Origin: Chlamydiales bacterium
Lineage (GTDB): Bacteria; Chlamydiota; Chlamydiia; Chlamydiales; FEN-1388
Assembly (NCBI GenBank): GCA_021372185.1
Contig: JAJFUY010000085.1
Location: 1-8,166, forward strand
Length of the DNA stretch: 8,166 nucleotides
Direction: 5' to 3'
Numbering within the stretch: position 1 is the first letter of the stretch; each line of letters begins with the position of its first letter. The notes under the pieces are model-generated. The model was not told the origin of the DNA, did not search any database, and saw only the letters and a list, made by a program, of their open reading frames with translations. Shown here one piece after another: positions 1 to 7,668 of the stretch. Made by a program: the position numbers and the translations under genes.

Positions 1-797
1 CCCTTTCAGGTATTGATGAGTTTAAAAACTGCATCTGGATGGACCAGCGCCCAGTAGGCCACACCACGCGATCTGATGTTGCCACATTCACGGATGTGCT
101 CACGCCCATACGTCACTTCTTTGCTACACTGCCAGAGGCTAAAATTAAGGGCATGCAGCCTAAAAACTTTAGTGCCTATCACCGCAAAGGCATGTGCTCA
201 CACTGCTGGGGCTTTGGCTACAAAAAAGTTGAGATGCACTTTTTACCTTCAGTAAAAGTGCCCTGCCCGCAGTGTAAGGGCATGCGCCTGAATCCGCTGG
301 CGCTCTCTATCACCTATCATGGGCATAACATTGGCCAGATCCTCAAGATGAATGTCGATGAGGCGAGAAAATTATTTACCGCTCACCCAAAAATTTCTCG
401 CATGCTCGATGTTATCTTAGAAGTTGGGCTTGGGTATTTACATTTAGGCCAAGAAATTCAAACGCTATCAGGTGGCGAGACACAGCGTATGAAGCTTGTA
501 CGAGAACTTATGAAAAGCACGCGCGGAAAGTGCCTCTACCTATTTGACGAGCCAACAACAGGTCTTCATCCCCAAGAGATTGGGCGCTTGCTTGCAAGTA
601 TTAGCAACCTGACTTCTAAGGGTCATACTGTAGTGGCGATTGAACATAATCTAGACTTCATTTCGGCCGCTGATCATATTATAGATTTAGGCCCGGGGGC
701 AGGAAGTAAGGGCGGCACCATTATTGCCACCGGCACCCCTAATGAAATTATGAAAGCTAAAAAATCTATCACTGGAAAGTACTTACGACAACGATGA
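1..797 (+). CDS. uvrA: UvrA, excinuclease ABC subunit A, C-terminal part (5' end outside window)
   Basis: UvrA is the damage-sensing ATPase of the cytoplasmic UvrABC nucleotide excision repair complex; it loads UvrB onto lesions. The frame is open from base 3, so the gene enters from the left; the ATG at 39 is internal (it lies at the VDQSPIGRTPRS-like motif, here MDQRPVGHTTRS). In order, the sequence shows the second zinc module with paired CxxC motifs (cysteines coded at 195-206 and 264-275), the KVEMHFLP stretch between them, the ABC signature LSGGE (465-479), Walker B plus D-loop LYLFDEPTTGLH (ending 569) and the switch histidine in IEHN (645-647). The matching Walker A lies upstream of the window. 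Variants such as DQRPVGH and HCWGFGY differ from typical UvrA and fit the second half of the double-length chlamydial UvrA, but that is from memory. The last 147 bp recur in decayed form before pknD. The stop is within an ATGA. Confidence 0.95.
   Translation, partial: LSGIDEFKNCIWMDQRPVGHTTRSDVATFTDVLTPIRHFFATLPEAKIKGMQPKNFSAYHRKGMCSHCWGFGYKKVEMHFLPSVKVPCPQCKGMRLNPLALSITYHGHNIGQILKMNVDEARKLFTAHPKISRMLDVILEVGLGYLHLGQEIQTLSGGETQRMKLVRELMKSTRGKCLYLFDEPTTGLHPQEIGRLLASISNLTSKGHTVVAIEHNLDFISAADHIIDLGPGAGSKGGTIIATGTPNEIMKAKKSITGKYLRQR
651..797 (+). repeat. Direct repeat, left copy (intact uvrA 3' end)
   Basis: This is the left member of an imperfect direct repeat whose right member is at 3496-3626. 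Aligned by eye, the first 42 bp match at 38 of 42 positions. The middle has diverged with insertions and deletions (16 bp net shorter on the right). The last 54 bp (744-797 against 3573-3626) match at 53 of 54. This copy is the functional one, encoding the last 48 residues of UvrA. The two copies bracket the unrecognised 836-codon gene. Confidence 0.95.
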
Positions 798-832
798 GCG
801 TCCTTTCTAGTGGTATGTCTCTTGTCAATTTT

Positions 833-861
833 GTTACACATTAATATATCAAATGTATAAT
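833..861 (+). promoter_or_regulatory. Candidate housekeeping-type promoter for the 836-codon gene
   Basis: A perfect TATAAT (-10) at 856-861 lies 17 bp after GTTACA at 833-838, which matches 4 of 6 positions of TTGACA. The surrounding DNA is strongly AT-rich. Transcription would start near 868 and leave a leader of about 100 nt. A second TATAAT at 897-902 has no credible -35 at the right distance. AT-rich DNA gives such matches by chance, but the position between two co-directional genes and the perfect -10 support this one. It suggests that the gene is transcribed on its own and not only from uvrA read-through. Confidence 0.5.
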
Positions 862-957
862 AGAACTAAACACTAGCATTTAATTTATAAAACATATATA
901 ATATCTTTTTTATTAGAAAGCATTAGCAGCCATTAACTACTGATTATTAATTAAAGT

Positions 958-961
958 AGGA
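958..961 (+). promoter_or_regulatory. Ribosome binding site of the 836-codon gene
   Basis: AGGA (within GTAGGA) lies 7 nt before the ATG at 969. This good spacing supports that ATG as the start. It is the clearest Shine-Dalgarno match among the genes in the window. Confidence 0.65.
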
Positions 962-968
962 TATTATA

Positions 969-3479
969 ATGCAATTCGTAACGAATATAGCTCCGTATGA
1001 TGTTAAAGAAGTTAGAAATGTCATCAATAACTATAATTCAAAATCAGAGCTTGATGGTAGGCAATCAGAAATTCTTTCAGTATTTCGCAGGGAAACAAAG
1101 CCTCTTACACAAACGCGAATTGAGCATTCTAGTGTTGAAACTGAACTTCTTCAATTGAGGGTTAGAGTAAAACAAATACTAAAAGGTACTCAGAGCCTGT
1201 CCACTGTCATGGCACCAAGCCAGGCAAAAATTCATGAAGTGTCCAGCAATATAAAACGCCACAGCAAAAGAACGTTAGCTACTGTTGTAATTGACTCTAG
1301 ATTCTTTTCTCAAGCAGTACGCGAATTAGCAGTACGTAAAAATAATGGCTTGTGGCTGTATGATGAGGACATAAGAAGAAACTATGATACATTTTCAGTC
1401 GAAATTGATGGGGATAAAGCAGTTTTCTCAAATTATGATGAGAAAGATAAAGAATTCTCTGAAATACTTGAAAAATACACTCATACAATTCCTGCAGAAT
1501 TTGAGCGCTATATAGCTCCAAATTCTGCCAAAAGTACCGCTGACAAGTCTCACCTCAAAACTTCGCACTCGTTTTCATCACCACTTCTTAAATCACTGCG
1601 GTCATCTTCAAATGATTTACGATGCGATGAGTATAAAGTAAAAAAATTATCAACCCCAATTATGCATCATGACGAATTCGTGATAAGTCAGCTATTGAAA
1701 GAGCATTCAAGGTTTAATATAGATCCTGGAACTTTTGAAAAACTTGTAGTGCTACACACTTTATTTGATGAAACAGTGTATCAGTTCTTTCAAACTGATC
1801 AATCTGAACTAGCAAATAAACTACGCAATAACTGCTCTTCTATGCCAGCTGAAAATGAGCTACTAGATTTAGCAAAAACAATCCATAAGTCGAAAAAAGT
1901 GGGATTGTTTACTAAGCGATTAAAGAAAGATCTTGTAGTGAATAACGAGTCTTTTATTGAATCGATTGCGCCAGACATTAGGCTAAAAGTTATAAATTAT
2001 GTAGTAAGCATATCATCAAAAGACCTGGACTTTATCTCCAAATTTTTTAGAAGTTTTGGTAATCAAATGGGGGTTGAAGCCTGTGCATTTTTTAAAGAGG
2101 TACTTCAACAAGAAAACGTGTATGTACAGGCATTTGCTAATAACAGAGGCTTTGGTAATGCAGTTATGGATGTATTACACGCCTGCTTTGTAGTGCCAGG
2201 ATACTATCCTAAAGATGATAAAATTTCAGTTTGGTATAACTTGTTTATGAAGCATTTAGATACCTACAAATCCATTCCTAAGTTCTTTTGCAATGGGAGT
2301 AGCTGTATAACGTTTTCATCGTTAATCGGCAAAGAAGGTATTGATAAAATTGTTGAGACCATATCACGCTATGGATTATCCGGGAAATTATGCAAAATCG
2401 TGTATAACCGTCTAGCTCTCGAGCAAGATGCAGGACTTGCCCAAAAATTACTAAGAGACAAATCTTACAGCTCTATAGCAAGTATGGCTCAGACATACGA
2501 CCAAGCTAAATATTTTTATTCGCTTCTCATGATTAAAACTAAAGCTGTTGATTTTGCATTGCTCGCTCTACCTGAATTTGTACAATTTATTCAAGAACAG
2601 CGCGCCTCTTCAGTAGGATGTTTGTTGTATGATCAGCTAATTGAACGTGTAAGACGCGCTTTTTTTTATGAAAACTTACCTGAAGAATATAGTGACCAAC
2701 GGCAAACACAATGCGGTCCTCAACTATTAGCTCAAAATAGAAAACGCATAAATGATCAGAGTGTTTTTCAATTTTTATCTCAAACTGAAGTTGTCAAAAT
2801 TTTTATGACGCTTCAGCCGATTAGTCGGTTGAAGTTAGGTGAGGCGTGGATAGATACTTATAAAAAAAACCTCTCCCTTATACTTAAACAGTTTTTACCA
2901 CACCTGCATCAGCATTTGGGAGAATTATCAGTCGCATACAGAGCATACAGAGACTGTACTATTGGAATTACAGCATCTGTCGATAACGATAGATATGACC
3001 CTAAAAGACATGAACTAGAGTTGTTTCCGAAATGTGTGGTACAGTATATCAAAAGTGACCAAGAAGAATTTGAACTATTTCAGAAAAATCTACAAGCTTT
3101 AGGTGGTTTCTACCAAAAACTTTTAAATTGTTCTACAGTATGCATGAAAAACGATGAAATGCTGGCTTATATTTCTATAGAACGCGTTGCCAAAAAAATT
3201 GTAGAGAGCTTTCCAGGAAGCGAAGTTTCTATCGAAACCATAACTAAAATACTCTCAAATTCCATAACTAAAGGTTTGGCAACTAAGCAAACTGAGAATC
3301 TTTATGGGAAAGAGACTGTAACGAATGTTTGTGAAAATGGACAATCACTTTGGTTCATGAGTTACCATATGGTGACTTTTGAAGAAACCATTAAGCAAAT
3401 GAAATCAACAAAAAATGTACTTACTTTTGAAATTTTAAAAGAACTTGCAGGGTTGTTTTGCCAAAAAGTGAATGCCTGA
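969..3479 (+). CDS. Large hypothetical protein (836 aa), unrecognised, inserted between uvrA and pknD
   Basis: I do not recognise this protein and assign no function. It has no visible signal peptide, no clear membrane-spanning segment and no familiar nucleotide-binding or catalytic motif. Residues 1-180 are mixed and polar. A Ser/Lys-rich stretch at about 185-215 looks like a flexible linker. From about 230 to 836 the sequence is mostly amphipathic and looks helical, with scattered cysteines. The gene is intact over 2.5 kb with its own promoter and AGGA ribosome site, so it is probably expressed and under selection. It is more AT-rich than its neighbours: 1021-1080 has 19 G+C of 60, while 5461-5520 in pknD has 27 of 60. 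It is bracketed by the uvrA 3'-end direct repeat, which points to acquisition by insertion. A lineage-specific host-interaction protein or effector is possible in a chlamydia, but the sequence itself does not show this. Confidence 0.85.
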   Translation: MQFVTNIAPYDVKEVRNVINNYNSKSELDGRQSEILSVFRRETKPLTQTRIEHSSVETELLQLRVRVKQILKGTQSLSTVMAPSQAKIHEVSSNIKRHSKRTLATVVIDSRFFSQAVRELAVRKNNGLWLYDEDIRRNYDTFSVEIDGDKAVFSNYDEKDKEFSEILEKYTHTIPAEFERYIAPNSAKSTADKSHLKTSHSFSSPLLKSLRSSSNDLRCDEYKVKKLSTPIMHHDEFVISQLLKEHSRFNIDPGTFEKLVVLHTLFDETVYQFFQTDQSELANKLRNNCSSMPAENELLDLAKTIHKSKKVGLFTKRLKKDLVVNNESFIESIAPDIRLKVINYVVSISSKDLDFISKFFRSFGNQMGVEACAFFKEVLQQENVYVQAFANNRGFGNAVMDVLHACFVVPGYYPKDDKISVWYNLFMKHLDTYKSIPKFFCNGSSCITFSSLIGKEGIDKIVETISRYGLSGKLCKIVYNRLALEQDAGLAQKLLRDKSYSSIASMAQTYDQAKYFYSLLMIKTKAVDFALLALPEFVQFIQEQRASSVGCLLYDQLIERVRRAFFYENLPEEYSDQRQTQCGPQLLAQNRKRINDQSVFQFLSQTEVVKIFMTLQPISRLKLGEAWIDTYKKNLSLILKQFLPHLHQHLGELSVAYRAYRDCTIGITASVDNDRYDPKRHELELFPKCVVQYIKSDQEEFELFQKNLQALGGFYQKLLNCSTVCMKNDEMLAYISIERVAKKIVESFPGSEVSIETITKILSNSITKGLATKQTENLYGKETVTNVCENGQSLWFMSYHMVTFEETIKQMKSTKNVLTFEILKELAGLFCQKVNA

Positions 3480-3495
3480 TTTGATTCATATGTTT

Positions 3496-3626
3496 CTAGA
3501 CTTCATTGTGGCTGCTGATCATACTATAGATTTAGGCTCAAGAGGCAGGGATTTGCCATTGGCAGTCCCCAAGAAATTATGAAAGCTAAAAAATCAATCA
3601 CTGGAAAGTACTTACGACAACGATGA
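3496..3626 (+). pseudogene. Decayed duplicate of the uvrA 3' end (right copy of direct repeat)
   Basis: In one frame it reads LDFIVAADHTIDLGS, close to LDFISAADHIIDLGP of UvrA. It is then disrupted by deletions totalling 16 bp and returns in another frame as EIMKAKKSITGKYLRQR followed by a stop, identical in protein to the UvrA C-terminus. The first in-frame stop after the shift (TGA at 3580-3582) means it cannot encode a UvrA tail. Recognisable similarity begins about 16 bp after the stop of the preceding gene. The final TGA overlaps the pknD start as ATGA, which is probably the ancestral uvrA-pknD junction. Confidence 0.93.
3579..3626 (+). other. 15-codon mini-ORF overlapping the pknD start (possible coupling leader)
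   Basis: Within the decayed uvrA copy, an ATG at 3579 opens MKAKKSITGKYLRQR and stops at 3624-3626, overlapping the pknD ATG by ATGA. pknD has only a poor Shine-Dalgarno match: GGAAAG at 3603-3608, 14 nt before the ATG. Ribosomes ending this mini-ORF could therefore restart on pknD. There is no strong ribosome site before the mini-ORF either, so its translation is uncertain. Confidence 0.3.
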
Positions 3627-6600
3627 CAAACGACTCTTCAATACAGTGCCCTTTTTGTAATGCAACTTTTAAGCGCTCTAAAGAGCGCCAAGAGGCAAAA
3701 CCCTTGGTGTTTTGTGCCTACTGTGGCAACAGACTACTCTTAGAATCTAGCCGTGACCAGGCCTCAACTATGCCAAGCTCTATGAGTCTGGTGGATATAC
3801 CAAAGCCAGAAGAAATACAGTCTGTTATTGGCCAGTACCAGGTAGTAAATAGCATTGGCAAGGGCGGTATGGGAGAAGTGTTTCTGGCCTATGATACTGT
3901 CTGTGGCAGGATGATAGCCATCAAACGTATCCGTGAAGATCTGGCAAAATTCCCGCTATTAAAAATGCGTTTTTTACGAGAAGCGCGTATCACAGCACAG
4001 CTTACTCACCCATCTATCATTCCTATTTATTCTATAGGCTGTGTTGATAACCTCATCTACTACAGCATGCCCTATGTTGAGGGTGAAACACTCAAAATGT
4101 TTATCCGCCGCGCTAAAGAAAAAGAAAAGCGCCTCCAAAGAAAACCTGATCCCCACTCCTCTATCCCCTTTTTGGTGCGCCAGTTTTTACAGGTATGTCA
4201 AGCGGTTGCCTATGCTCACTCAAAAGGCGTTCTGCACCGTGATTTAAAGCCTGAAAATATCATCATCGGTAAATATGGCCAAGTACTCATATTAGACTGG
4301 GGCCTTGCTAAGGTGTTGGGCGATGAAGAGGAACTCCCCATCCGAAACGAGCGAACAGACGATGAACTGGATGTCAGAGCCGGCCTCACACGCATTGGCA
4401 AGGTGGTAGGCACTGTCTCTTTTATGGCACCAGAGCGCGCGCAAGGTAAACCCGCAACCATAAAAACAGACATCTACTCTCTTGGCGTGATGCTCTACCA
4501 GCTTTTAACGCTGCAGCTACCTTTTAGAAGGAAGTCTCTTCGAGAATTTAAAAAGCGCTATAGCAAAGAACAGCTTGTATCGCCAGAAATTATGGCGCCC
4601 TACCGCGATGTGCCAGAAATGCTCTCAGAAACAGTCAAACGCTGTTTAGCAGCAGATGATACTGAGCGTTATGCGTCGGTTGATGAGCTTATAGAAAGCT
4701 TAGAAAACTACCTTGAGGGTAAATCTGAGTGGGTGCAAGTCAAAGAGCTTGATATTGACCGCAAAGATGACTGGCAGTTCCAAGAAAATGTGCTGTTAAC
4801 AGAACACCTAGCCCTTACACGCGCAACAGAAACATCAGAATGGGTAAGTTTGATGATTTCTAAAGATGGCTTCTCAGGAAACATGAAGCTTGAGGCACGC
4901 CTTCGCTTTGGTGTGAAGGGGCAAGGAATAGGGATACTCTTTTCTGTGCCAGAAAGTATGGACATTCGCCATTTAACAGATGGATATTGCCTCTGGTTAG
5001 GTTCTGAGCATCACAACATCAAAACAACTCGGTTATTACTCTCTTCAGTAAGTGTGCATGAAGCACCCCAGATTGTATTGGCAAATGATGAGTGGCATAC
5101 GGTGCGTGTTGAAAAAGTTGATGATCAGGTGTCGTTTTATTTAGATGATATCTTACGCTTTTCATACGTAAGCCACATTCCTGTTATTGGCAACCACGTG
5201 GGGCTACTCTCTCGCGATGCTGACTTTGAAATAGAAGGGCTAACGGTCTCTGTTGGCAGCCAGAACATAAATGTAAATTGCCTAGCTGTCCCTGATGCCT
5301 TTTTAGCTACCAAGATGTATGCCAAAGCTCTTGCTGAGTACCGCCGTATTGGTGCGTCATTTATAGGCCGTCAAGAGGGCCGAGAAGCGCTTTTCAGAGC
5401 TGGGATGACCCTATTAGAACAGGCAAAAGATGTGAAATTTGCTGCCCAAAGAAAAGAGCTACTAGATTTGGCGCTAGATGAATTTACGCACCTACGTAAT
5501 ACGCCAGGATCACCCTTAGAATATCTCGGAAAGTCATTTGTCTACCATGAATTAGAAGATTATGAAGAAGAAGCCAAATGCTTTGAGCTTGCTCTAAGGC
5601 GCTATAGCCACCATCCTCTCGTGCCAATATTGGAAGAGCAAATAGTATTTCGCATGCACGAAAGCTCGCACCAAAACCGCTTAGCCGCCTATCACTTTAT
5701 CTGCCTTGTCACCCGCTTTTTAGCCGTCTGGGCTGAAGGCCCAGTGCCAAGTAAGCTCTTTGCAAGCCTAGAAAAAAACTGGGAAAAACCCTTCTTTATC
5801 CAGCACTCAGATGATGGCAAAGATGCCGAGCTCAAACGCATCTCTATTAACCTCTGCGTAAGCTTTTGGCTAGCTAAGCCCTACATAATCTCAGAAATTT
5901 TAGATGATATTTTGCAGCGGCCAATTGTGGCTATGCCCTACTTAGCAGATGCTATTTTCTTACTAGTGATGTTGGGCTCTGATACAATGGCCAAAGAAAA
6001 GATGGCCCGTATCCGCCAGGTACTCTCTTTAAGCGAGCAAGAGCGCTATCACCACGCTCTTGAGCTATCAGATACCATTATTGCAACAGCGAGTGACTTA
6101 AAACAGGGCGTACTGTACCTCCAAACCCTAAACCAGCAAAAGCTCTCACTTGATGAAGAGCGCTTTATCTGGTTCTTGCTACGATCTGCACTTGATCAAG
6201 GTGATGAAGAGGCTTTAGACCGTATCGTGCAGCGCCTTCTGAAAATTAACTTCCAGTTTGAAAACCAAGAAATTATCGATGCATTGATAGTTGAAAAGCT
6301 GATCTATGAGGGCAATGTTGAAGGCGTGCAGCAGGTACTGCAAAAGTATCCGGCTTTAAGACTTGCTCAAGAGTCATCCCCGCTCTATTTTGTAAATAGC
6401 TGTTACCTAGTCATGAGAGAAGGCATTCAGGCGGCAATGTTAGAGTTCAATAAGCTCTTAGACATAGCCTTCCCCCGCTCTTGGGTACTGGGCGCGCACT
6501 TTGTAGCCGGAAAAATCCACATGACCCCAGCCGGCTGGTTCATGCGCTCCTTTGCCTGGGAAAGACGCTGCTTATACCAGCAGCTCAGACTCGTGTGGCA

Positions 6601-6664
6601 CGCAGCCAAAGACATCGAAAAAGCGCAATACTGGAAAGGCCTTATAGAAGAAGAGACACTATGA
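3623..6664 (+). CDS. pknD: Chlamydial PknD-type serine/threonine protein kinase with N-terminal zinc ribbon
   Basis: This 1013-residue Hanks-type kinase transfers phosphate from ATP to protein Ser/Thr (in C. pneumoniae, PknD was reported to phosphorylate the type III secretion protein CdsD). Residues 9-34 form a CxxC-x18-CxxC zinc-ribbon-like module. The kinase domain spans about 70-365: glycine loop GKGGMGEV 79-86, ATP-binding lysine K101, helix-C glutamate E120, catalytic loop HRDLKPEN 205-212 (D207), DWG 225-227 in place of DFG, and APE 269-271. All catalytic residues are present, so it should be active. It has a basic insert at about 164-175 and an acidic one at about 233-251. Residues ~395-550 look like a beta-rich jelly roll (LamG/concanavalin-like). 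CLAVPDAF at 553-560 opens a long helical, TPR-like tail. I see no membrane segment. It starts in the ATGA of the uvrA remnant and overlaps the Nudix gene by 4 bp. Confidence 0.93.
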   Translation: MTNDSSIQCPFCNATFKRSKERQEAKPLVFCAYCGNRLLLESSRDQASTMPSSMSLVDIPKPEEIQSVIGQYQVVNSIGKGGMGEVFLAYDTVCGRMIAIKRIREDLAKFPLLKMRFLREARITAQLTHPSIIPIYSIGCVDNLIYYSMPYVEGETLKMFIRRAKEKEKRLQRKPDPHSSIPFLVRQFLQVCQAVAYAHSKGVLHRDLKPENIIIGKYGQVLILDWGLAKVLGDEEELPIRNERTDDELDVRAGLTRIGKVVGTVSFMAPERAQGKPATIKTDIYSLGVMLYQLLTLQLPFRRKSLREFKKRYSKEQLVSPEIMAPYRDVPEMLSETVKRCLAADDTERYASVDELIESLENYLEGKSEWVQVKELDIDRKDDWQFQENVLLTEHLALTRATETSEWVSLMISKDGFSGNMKLEARLRFGVKGQGIGILFSVPESMDIRHLTDGYCLWLGSEHHNIKTTRLLLSSVSVHEAPQIVLANDEWHTVRVEKVDDQVSFYLDDILRFSYVSHIPVIGNHVGLLSRDADFEIEGLTVSVGSQNINVNCLAVPDAFLATKMYAKALAEYRRIGASFIGRQEGREALFRAGMTLLEQAKDVKFAAQRKELLDLALDEFTHLRNTPGSPLEYLGKSFVYHELEDYEEEAKCFELALRRYSHHPLVPILEEQIVFRMHESSHQNRLAAYHFICLVTRFLAVWAEGPVPSKLFASLEKNWEKPFFIQHSDDGKDAELKRISINLCVSFWLAKPYIISEILDDILQRPIVAMPYLADAIFLLVMLGSDTMAKEKMARIRQVLSLSEQERYHHALELSDTIIATASDLKQGVLYLQTLNQQKLSLDEERFIWFLLRSALDQGDEEALDRIVQRLLKINFQFENQEIIDALIVEKLIYEGNVEGVQQVLQKYPALRLAQESSPLYFVNSCYLVMREGIQAAMLEFNKLLDIAFPRSWVLGAHFVAGKIHMTPAGWFMRSFAWERRCLYQQLRLVWHAAKDIEKAQYWKGLIEEETL

Positions 6665-7182
6665 AACCAGACGTCATAACAAGCCACGTTATTTTAGAGG
6701 GCGTCATCAATGTAAGACGAGATCGTCTTCTCTATAAAAATGAGCACGAACAAGACTATTATGTAATAAAATCAAGTGCCGAATCTGCAGTCATAGTAGC
6801 CGAATCCGATGACGGCAAAATCCTCATCACCCATGAATACCGCCACGCCATAGGCAAATTTGTCTACGGCCTACCAGGCGGTCTAGTAGACGAAGGAGAA
6901 CTCCCACTAACTGCCGCAAAACGCGAACTTCTAGAAGAAACAGGCTGCACAGCCAAAAGCTATGAAATCATCGGCACCTGCTACCCCCTCCCCGGCATCC
7001 TCGCCCAAAAAATGACCATAGTCCACGCCAAAGGAGCAACTCTCACCCAAACCCCCACGCTAGAGCCCTCAGAAACCATTCATTCCACCTTCATGACACG
7101 CCAAGAACTCAAGCTCCTCTTCCAAACCTCAAACGATTTCGACGCAACCCTCTGTACTGCCCTCTTTTTCTTCAATAAATAG
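6661..7182 (+). CDS. Nudix hydrolase, ADP-ribose pyrophosphatase-like
   Basis: This 173-residue Nudix enzyme probably hydrolyses ADP-ribose or a related nucleoside diphosphate-X in the cytoplasm to AMP plus a phosphosugar. The Nudix box is complete at residues 74-96: G74, E80, then REL at 88-90, EE at 92-93 and G95, with Cys at 96 where a hydrophobic residue is usual. EYR at 59-61 and GLPGG at 70-74 resemble the QYR and ELPAG signatures of ADP-ribose pyrophosphatases. YPLPG at 108-112 matches the conserved proline region downstream of the box in that family. The frame is open further upstream inside pknD, but the ATG at 6661 is chosen because it overlaps the pknD stop as ATGA, gives a normal family length and starts just before the fold. 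Purine-rich AGAAGAAGAGA upstream may act as ribosome site. It is translationally coupled to pknD. The substrate is inferred, not proven. Confidence 0.92.
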   Translation: MKPDVITSHVILEGVINVRRDRLLYKNEHEQDYYVIKSSAESAVIVAESDDGKILITHEYRHAIGKFVYGLPGGLVDEGELPLTAAKRELLEETGCTAKSYEIIGTCYPLPGILAQKMTIVHAKGATLTQTPTLEPSETIHSTFMTRQELKLLFQTSNDFDATLCTALFFFNK

Positions 7183-7206
7183 GCCTCATAATGGTATAAA
7201 CGGCGC

Positions 7207-7668
7207 TTAAATGCTAATGCCCCCTTCCCATTCATAATCTCGGCAGGAGATCATGCGAAATCCATTTTTTTCGGCAAGAGTAAGCATTGGTCTATTGAAG
7301 CTTGAACAGGTTATGATTAACTTTTCAAATTTGAGCTCTTGTGCCACCTTTTTGGCTTCAGTAAGTAAAATCTTCCCATAACCTAATTTGCGAAAACAAG
7401 GGTCAACACTTAAGCAAACATAAGCCTTACTTTGAGATTCATAAAAGTATAGGTGACCTACTGCTACAGGAAAAGAACTCTCATGTAAAATGCCTAAAAC
7501 TCTGTCATTAATAAAGTCCATTTTTTTTAGATAGTCCTCAACAGATGACACTAAGTTGCTATTAAAGCGAAACTTTCTATCTATTTCAGAAAGCCCCATA
7601 AAATGTTTCAGTATGCCGGGACGATGACTCGAATTTAAAATTTCTACGCGTGTCTCAAGTGGATTCAT
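7207..7668 (-). CDS. GNAT-family N-acetyltransferase
   Basis: This 153-residue protein has the Gcn5-related acetyltransferase fold and would transfer the acetyl group of acetyl-CoA to an amine; the substrate is unknown. Motif A is clear: VCLSVDPCFRKLGYGKILL contains the acetyl-CoA pyrophosphate loop RKLGYG (R93-G98 from the ATG). Motif B follows as NRPMLTLAEKNGF (from N125). LSEIDRKFRF near the N-terminus resembles the LS..S...RF stretch of Pat-like GNATs. A TTG at 7686 would add six residues, but the candidate extended -10 just upstream would leave it almost no leader, so the ATG at 7668 is preferred; a GGA lies about 13 nt before it. The gene converges on the Nudix gene with a 24-bp gap and no visible terminator, and borders the repeat-rich region. 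Confidence 0.88.
   Translation of the reverse strand: MNPLETRVEILNSSHRPGILKHFMGLSEIDRKFRFNSNLVSSVEDYLKKMDFINDRVLGILHESSFPVAVGHLYFYESQSKAYVCLSVDPCFRKLGYGKILLTEAKKVAQELKFEKLIITCSSFNRPMLTLAEKNGFRMISCRDYEWEGGISI

Noticed and set aside
807..876. CTAGTG at 807-812 and CACTAG at 871-876 as an inverted repeat or uvrA terminator
   Set aside because: Only 6 bp separated by 58 nt in AT-rich DNA with no following T-run; likely chance.
969..3479. RasGAP- or RasGEF-like domain in the orphan protein
   Set aside because: Helical segments and a FVVPGYYP stretch looked vaguely suggestive, but no catalytic arginine-finger context or family signature could be placed.
3506..3530. Promoter for pknD in the uvrA remnant (TTGTGG and TATAGA)
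   Set aside because: The spacer is only 13 bp, too short for a housekeeping promoter, and the bases derive from uvrA coding sequence.
4216..4473. Minus-strand open frames inside pknD (also 3974-4156, 4708-4965, 5137-5325, 6427-6687) and inside the orphan gene (1297-1521)
   Set aside because: They are shadows of well-supported plus-strand genes, with low-complexity or basic translations and no motifs.
6481..6660. Upstream ATG at 6481 that would add 60 residues to the Nudix protein
   Set aside because: The stretch lies inside pknD in another frame, has no Nudix-like sequence, and the ATG at 6661 fits the ATGA overlap and normal family length.
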